64,000 bases of DNA from Watersipora subatra (Eukaryota; Bryozoa; Gymnolaemata; Cheilostomatida; Watersiporidae), in contig NC_088711.1 of NCBI RefSeq assembly GCF_963576615.1, positions 19,314,182 to 19,378,181 of the forward strand. The letters run 5' to 3'. The stretch's first letter is position 1, and every line of letters starts with the position of its first letter. Below are positions 12,301 to 21,300 of this stretch, in pieces. Position numbers and translations under genes: made by a program. Under the pieces are notes generated by a model. It ran no database searches, was not told the DNA's origin, and saw only the letters and a list, made by a program, of their open reading frames with translations.

Positions 12301-15300
12301 ACGCAAGGGTTTTATAGTGTCAAAAATAATTATCAAGTTTTTAACACCAATTTTTTATTACTTCACCATATGTTGGTGTTGGTTGCGATACTACGATGTA
12401 GTATTTCCATATAAGGAAATACTAAGTACAAGAACAAATAGTGTTATGGAACTTGTAGCTTTATGTGCATGTTTGGGTTTGAGGTGATCACGACTGTCAC
12501 AAATGGGTGTTGAAACTAACTACATGTAATAGTCAAAAACTCTGATTTTGAATTTGAAGGGTGGTCACTTTAGGCCCCCGAGCTGTGAGTAGTGATACGA
12601 AAGATGGTACCAAAAATGTACCAAAGATTTAAATCACCAAATTTTAAATCTTAAGCCATGCTACTGCGCATATGGGCCCACGTTGCACCTTAATTTTCTA
12701 TAATCTTATTATGTCATGATTTAATGTAAAATAAAACAAACAAGTACAGCAGGTTCTGTGCAAAACTTACAAAACTGAAGTCATCACAACAACTCTGTCT
12801 TTGGAACTAGGGCTTTTTAAAACAAACAAACTCAGAAAATCATGGAGTTATCATAGCTGCAAGAAAAACTAATACTTATGAATCCTGAGATGCAGTAGCT
12901 ATTCTTTGTTATGTGATTTTCTTAGCTCAGGGCCATGTTTTAGGCCTGCACTAGGTGGACGAGATTGTGTGGGAGAAAGCTATGATCTAAGGCTATGTGA
13001 CCTCCCTGTAAGTACCAAGCATGCCTATAGAATCTTTGTGAGCCGCATGAAAACATGTTTGCTTGATTTTGCAGCATGAAATAACTGAATATAAAAAAAG
13101 CCTTTTCATTTGTTGCTGTCAACTCAAGCTTCTATATTATGTTTTTTAATTTATTTTGATCCAGATCCATGCAAAGGTTTCAGTGATGTTAGCTTCGCTG
13201 CTTATAATAGCTTTTCCAATCAGCATTTTGCTAATTGCTAAGAAGACAACTCCAATGGCTCCAAATCATTCTACAGTATTAGCTTATTTGTTAGGAATGT
13301 TAAGGAGTTAAATGCTATTTTTAGCATCTGCTTTTATGCAATAGACATTCTGTGGCTGTATCTCGTTCGGCCTTTGGATAGATATTCATCTTTTGGCATG
13401 ACTTGAAGTTGTGTTCTCATTTTAGGAGCAAATGAGAATGGTGTGTAAAATGTTTTCAACCCTGAGTTATAGTGTGAGGAGATCTTGCATGAAACATAAG
13501 GTGTATTATAGGGTAAGCATCGTCTTCTAGAATATTCCATCTGTTCCATGTTCTGCCATGCTAGATCGCGCATTTAGATATTTGTTACAGTGGTCTCTAC
13601 CTGGTGCTCATCATTCTTTTTCTTACAAGATGCGCTTTAGCTTTTGCGCTGCTGTATTTGCATAACTTGCTATACAGCAGTTACGATTACTCTACAGTTT
13701 TGGAGCAAAGACTATTTTACTGCACCTCTCTGGTTGCATGTGAAAAAATAACTTTCAATGACTAAGGCTATGTGGTGAACTTGGGCACACCATAAACTTG
13801 GTTTGTTATTCTTTTCGTGTCTGTTTCAACAGTTTGCCAACAAAAACAGTACCATATATCCCTGCATATAAGCTGATCCTAAAAACAGTCCTAAAATAAT
13901 GAATTTATAAAAATTCACATATAAGCCGAATCTACAAGTTGTAACACTCTGTTCACACCTACCACATCAAAAGGTTAAAGAAAAAAAATTATATCCGTTA
14001 CTGTTATGTTTTACTTTTACTAATACAGTAACCTTTTTGTCAAGTGTTCTGACTAGGAAATTTCAAATGCGGAGTTTGTCATAAGTAGAGTTTTTACTGT
14101 ATATGCTTGCTCGCATGCCATACCTCGAAGATACACGGGCCTATCCGCAGCACTAAAACATTCTTATGATGACAAAACGTTACATTGTCCAGTATCGTGT
14201 ACATGAATTTGTGTTTTTTTTCATAAAAACTAGTTTCAGCAAAATAATGTGTTATGGCAGACATGCAAGAGAGAAATAGATGATGCAAGGCTTGACCAAT
14301 GTTCAAGATACAACAAAAGAGGCAGAACTTATAAACCATTTGAACCAGACGAAGGTCAGCATTTTACGGGCTTTAAGAATCTGTATTAAAATTATGAGCT
14401 GTTTTTAATATAAAATAACAGCCATAGAATTTACATAAATTGGTATTGCATAGCCACCAAAATATGTAGTAATGATGTGTCAAAAAGAGTGAATGTGATT
14501 TAGCAATCTGCCACGAAATTTAAATTTGTGATAATTATCAGATGGAAGGGATTTTTGTTTCTCATTGTGTGCAAATCAACTTTGTCTTTTTGGGTTTACA
14601 TCATGTTCGATTAGGCTGCTCATGCAGACAAGTTTGGGCATTAAAAAGCAATTTTTACAAATCATCTTCAATTCTGTTTATATTCTTTTCACTCTAAAAA
14701 TAATATGTTTAGCTTTCTCAGTAAGATTTACATAAATAACATTTGAGGAACATCAGTTAGACTTTTGTTCTCAAGTTTTGAGACTTCATCATTGGTTAGA
14801 TGTTTTTGCAACAAAAATTTGTATGAATTAAAAAACGTGTCTGTAAACAGCCTAATTGCTTCCGTTAGTAACCAAAAGGCAAACAAATAATTTATAGACC
14901 AAAAATCTTTTAGTTTGTGATAAGCTTCAAATTCCAATTAAACTTCTCACAATAGATGAATATAGTTATCTATTTCAGGGTCAAATATTTCTTGTCTTTC
15001 AAAAGAAATTAGAGAATTAGGGCTAACAGGATAGGTTTCACTGGTCAGTGAGACAGGTAATCAATCATTGTGCTTTTAGCTTGAAGGCCAAACTGCTTGA
15101 TTTTTTAAAATTAAGTATTCCGTTCAAATTAGCATACTAAACAATTCTCAACTAGTAAAAAAATTTTGTTTTTTTTTAAATAAAGTCCAATGTCTTTCTT
15201 TTTATATTTTAGAGGCCGTATTCTGTCTACTCAACTGTAAAACCGAGGAACAGAACATCCCTCTGTATGGTGAGATAGAGGCGATGGATGGTACATTTTG

Positions 15301-18300
15301 TTCTTATAATGATAGAAATGCTATGTGCTATGCTGGCAAGTGTATTCCGGTTGGCTGTGATGGTAAGATTAACTCTGGTGCCAGGGAAGACATGTGCGGT
15401 CAGTGCAAAGGAGACAACTCTCAATGCACTCTAAGACAAGACTACTACAATGAGAAACTAGAAAGAGGTAAATCCATAGATATAGTAAACCCTATATATG
15501 CTAATAACCAACACAAGTGAGGCCTATTATTAGCATGACGCAACGTCATGGTGATGCGTAAAGTGAATCAGCTGATTTATGAACTCCTATTGACTTAACA
15601 CCAAAAACTGCTCAATTTTTCCATAGTTTACTATATCTATGGGTAAATCGACATAGTTTCTTCATGGAAACCTTAGCTGTTTATTAATCTCTACAAATGG
15701 ATAAACAATATTTATATATTTTCTCATATTGATTTATTCATTTACTTATTTTATTTGTTTTTGTTCCTTTTAGTTGTTTATAGCAGAGTTTTAAAAAAAT
15801 TAAGGTTCCAGTAACTGGTGCTAAAATATAAAATATATAACTATGTTTATTAATTTTCTTACTGGTACCGTATGGCAGTTCGCCTTTTTAAAAATCACTC
15901 GATGATTTGGTTTGATATTGCATGTAGATGAGTTGCGATATGTAGCAATATTATAAAAAAACTTGTAAATTTTTGTTAATGTTTTTTTATATTTTAATTT
16001 CAAAAGAAACTGTTTTATGTTTGTGGTAATTGAAAATAGTTATTCGTGAATGTCCGTGTGCGTGGAAAGTCACAAAATGAGGCCCATGCATTTTAGTTCC
16101 AGTATTGCTCACTCTAAAAATTGGTAGGTATGATGAGATAAACCGCCATTACACGATTATATTGTTTATACAACTGGCAATATCTCTTTAAATGCTGGCA
16201 ATTGTCAAATTGTCTACCTTAAAAATCACCACCAAACCATTAAATCGCCGTATCGGCAGCTTTAGTATTATACTAATAGTGCTCTTGTCAGAGTTGTTTT
16301 CTCTTGTTTAGCATAATTCAGTACTTAGAAAATTTGGAACTTAAAACAATAATGCGTCTTTAATGATGTCTGAACAGAATATTAGCTGTTGACAAAAACA
16401 TTCTTCATAAAGAATCTGATCTAAACAATAATATTGTTTAGATATTATAATATAATAATATAATATTATTTATAATATAATTTAGGTATTTTATACCTAC
16501 CATGAAAATTAGTAATGCCACAGGAAACAATATCATGCTACCAAAATTTATAAAGTTAATTTTTGGTTTTAGGTTACCAATTACTTGTGCGACTGTATCC
16601 TGGCACTCGCAATTTCAAGATCAAAAAGCCAAATGATGCCTATAAAATAGGTAAGATTTCATCACGGTTGTAATCTTTAGATGTGGAGCAGCTGTAGTGA
16701 GATCTGCTTAATTTCAGGCATAGATTTGAAGTTAAGCAATATCTAATCAGCTTATAGAATTAACCAATCAGCTCTGCTTCTCTTGAAAGTAACATTAGTT
16801 CTGCTTTTCATGAAAGTAACCAATCAGGTCTGCTACTCATGAATGTAACCAATCAGCTCTGCTACTCATGAATGTAACCAATCAGCTCGCTACTCATAAA
16901 TGTAAACAATCAGCTCTGCTACTCATGAAAGTAACCAATCAGCTCTGCTACTCATGAATGTAACCAATCAGCTCTGCTACTCATAAATGTAAACAATCAA
17001 CTCTGCTATTCATAAAAAGTAACCAATCAGCTCTGCTACTCATGAAATTAACCAATCAGTTTTGCTACATGTGGAAACAACCAATCAATCTTGTAATTAT
17101 GTTGTACAGTATAATAGCAGCTGAGACCAAAGACCTAATAGAGTTATAAACAATACAATTTAATTTACTCAGTCTCCATTTAGGAAATAACTGACCGTTT
17201 ATAACTTAGTTTTAAGGAATGTGAAAACGAATGAAACAATACTGCCTGTAAGACAGAGGGAACCTTTCAACAAGACAGACTACGGTGCCCTCTGGAGCTA
17301 CTCAAATACAAGAAGTGATACACTGGAGTCTGCTGGACCTTTGCAGGCTGAATATGATGTCATGGTAAGATCTCATAATGTGATATAGTCTTGTGGTACA
17401 GATGACATGCCAAAGTGTTATAAAGTCAGGCAGAGATGCTGTCAGGAGTATATAACGAGATGATGTTGAATCAAAAAATTCCCAGTGTGCAGATGTCATG
17501 GTATGAAGACAAAAAGGGATAGGATCGCAGTGTGATCATGTCATATCATTGGAATCGTATGTAATGATGATGCCACATGGCGATTGGTGAAGTCATAACG
17601 TGGCAATTAAATAGTATTATGCTAGCGTAATGTTGTTTTGAATTATTAGCACCCGTAGAGCTCCTTCTGATATTAAACATGCCAGAGGGCTGTGCTAGTG
17701 CTGACTGAGAGAGGAAAACTCTTCAGGGAAATTCACCTATTTGTATCTAACATAATGGGTTGAAGATACTGTAGTGCATGTATAAGAAAAGGTGGGATGG
17801 TGAGATACCTTTATTTAACACCGGCTATAGTAATGATTCGTTGATGTCATTTAAATCCTAACTGTTAAAAATGGAATAAAAACTATACAGCAACGTAAAT
17901 AAAAACAATTCTACCTAACAGTGTTTGCTAAAGAAGTTAACATAGTTTGTTTGGCTACCTTTTTCAGGAACAGCATTTCTTATGCTCTAACAAACCACTA
18001 AATTTCATAGAAGTAAGACGTGGAGTTATGGCCACGCTATCTTTAGATTGCTACATTTGTGTTGTCATATGTTATTAGAACGTGTATTCTCGGCCAGCCA
18101 AGCTCCGCATATGTAATCAGCTAGTTCATGTTTAAAAATATTTCGTGGTTGTTCCACCTTTTGCAATGTTAATTAAACACATAAAACTAAATTTACTGCT
18201 ACATACGCTACTTTTGTAAGCGTTTACTTTTACTACACTATTATATAATCTGCACCCAAGTAACTTCGTCTTGCTCTGAGAGCTATAGTGTATTTAGTTT

Positions 18301-21300
18301 TACCTTCTAGATCTACTCTCTGTACAGTGGGATGAGAGTATCTTTAAGTATTACTTTCACCGAACCTCTCAGTGTCGTCAGAGAGAATGACCAGCTTTCA
18401 ACAACGCAGAGCTCAAGAAATCAAAAGAAAGGCAAAACTAAATACTCCTGGTCAACTGACGGTTGGGGAGAGTGCAGCCAACCTTGCGGTGATGGTACGT
18501 CTACTTTCCCTTATCGTAAAGCTACGAAAGGTACATTGTTTGTCTTAATCACTCTACTGATGCTCATGATACTTACCTGTGCCTTACTTTAATAACAAAA
18601 AATTTGCAAATAATAATAAAATGATAATATAAAAAATTATATAATTATTAAAAATAATATAACTAATAATTAAAGTTAATAAATTAATAATAAAAATTGC
18701 TTGCAAAATATTGCTTCCTATGGTATTCAAACTCACAACTGTTAGACTTCCAGATCAATGCTCTAACAGCTACACCAATCAACTCCTCCTAACATGGCAA
18801 AATGAGTGTATGTATAGGTATTACACCTGACAATCTCTCACAGCACACTAGTCTGCCAGAGTACTAACACCACTTAACAAGATAAAAAATTGCAAAACTA
18901 CAAAACTGTTAATATGTAACATCACCATTTATTTAGTTTTAGTAACAGTGGTTCTTGGCGTAAACAAAAACGTCCTGAAGAATTAGTATCACCTTTACAA
19001 ACTCAGTTAATTGCATTTGTAAATAAAGTGTTCCATTTATGCCCATTTGCTTCAGGATGTTCATATTCTTTAAATAACTTTTTAGCCAACCAGTAAACAT
19101 ACTCTATGCCAAGGTCATTTGTTTAAAAGTATTTACTGCTTACTCATACACTAAAGGACTTGTGCTTCTTATCAGTATATTTAGGTTAAGCTGGTATACC
19201 TTATAGGAATGTATGAACAGCTTCTGGTATGCCGTAATACTAAAACTAACAGAACTGTTCATGAACTGCTCTGCAAAAGTGAGGAGAAACCCAACACCCT
19301 CAAGAAGACATGCAATATCAAAGCTTGTGAAGTGTGGTACAGGTAGGTAGGCAGCTACAGGTAGCAGATGCTGTGATGCGCTGGGTCATTCATTATACAT
19401 TCAAGTCTATGGTGTGGTAAACAGAGGTTAAAGGTCATCAATATGGTAGCAGTACGTATATAAGGTTGTCAGGGTAGCACCCTAATTATTCTGACTTGCT
19501 AGCAGTTACCATAACAACAAGGTTGCTGAATTCGTTTGACGAATCAAGTATTTAACTTTCTATATTTTATTGTATATCGGTCCCAAGATAGATCTATTAT
19601 TACCAAGTGTTTATATTTATAGATGTTACCTTATTATCTGTCGGAAAATATCTATGTTCATAGACACTCACCTTATTACCTGTAGAAGCATATCTATACT
19701 TATAGACACTTACCTTATTACCTGTAGGAGCATATCTATGTTCATAGTCACTTACCTCATTACCTGTAGGAGCATATCTATGTTCATAGACACCTTATTA
19801 ATTGTAGGAGCATATCTATGTTCATAGACACCTTATTAATTGTAGGAGCACATCTATGTTCATAGACACCTTATTAATAGTAGGAGCATATCTATGTTCA
19901 TAGACACCTTATTAATTGTAGGAGCATATCTATGTTCATAGACACCTTATTAATTGTAGGAGCATATCTATGTTCATAGACACCTTATTAATTGTAGGAG
20001 CATATCTATGTTCATAGACACTCACCTTGATACTTGTAGGTGGGTTGTCAGTGAGTGGACAAAGTGTCCAGAAGAGCTTTGCTCCCTGGAAAAAGCTTTG
20101 CAAAGGCGTTGGGCATTCTGCGTAAGGGAGAGTCCAGAACTGGAGGTCAGATGGCACAGAGTAAAGGATTCCTTCTGCAGCACAATCGAGTCACCACTAC
20201 TCATGCGCGAGTGTAATAGAAGCAGCTGCTCTGAACCTGGCTATTGGAAAACTGACAGTATATCTTTGGTAAGATTATTTCTGTGTTCCAACTAGCAAGT
20301 ATGGCTCCATATAAACAACAAGTTAGTCAAATACATTTTGATGAATATTCACTTTTCTGTAGTCTCATCCTATCATTCGAGAGACACAATAGACATATTG
20401 TCTTCTATTATATAGACTATAGTATAGCCTAGACTATAGTACACGCTAGATGAATGCCCAGCGATGCTCAAGTAATAAAATAATTAATTACACAATGAAT
20501 TTGAGTAGATTACCTTGTAAGCTAGTAATCTAACTCTTGTTAAACAATAGTGATGTTTTAATGCCAGCATATTAATCCTAGTGCTAGGTACTAACCCCCA
20601 GCGTAAGTATTTTAACCAATGTAATGAATGTGATTACAATCATTTATCACTACGGTCAGTTGAACAATTGTAGTGTACTGGTTTAGTTCACCGGTCGTCA
20701 GACCTGGAGGGTCTGAGATCAAATCCACTGCAAAGCAGATTTTTCATTGCTAGACTTTAATCACTATAACTGGTCACAGGGATGACAGAAAACAAAAGAC
20801 AAACACTGAGATTTACATATATATAGATTAGTAAAACAGTTAAGCTTATTATCAATATATCCTGTTCGGTGTTTCAGCAGTAAAATACTGAGCATATTAA
20901 ACAACAGCCTTAGCTGGCCTACTAGCCAATTCTTATAGACTATGGAGGTGAAGAGAAACCCGCTGCAGCTTACATGTATAGATGATAAGGTGTGGTTTGC
21001 AAAAGGCAAGGCAGTTGCATCAGCAGTATCAGTCAATACATCCAACCACGAGACTTGATGCTGAGAGAGAGACATTTTCAGAAACACTTCTAATATCTCG
21101 ATGGATATTAATTAGTCAAATTAACTCATTTATTTTGTATTTTAATGCTTTATACAAACTGCTGAGTGTTTTTAAAATACGAAATATATAAAATGATTAA
21201 ATTTTTAAAGTGTTGATAGCCACCTATATGGTTTTTTAAAGTTTTTGAATGCTCAGCATTTATCTTAGTATAGCACAATCCACATATATATGATTTTTGC

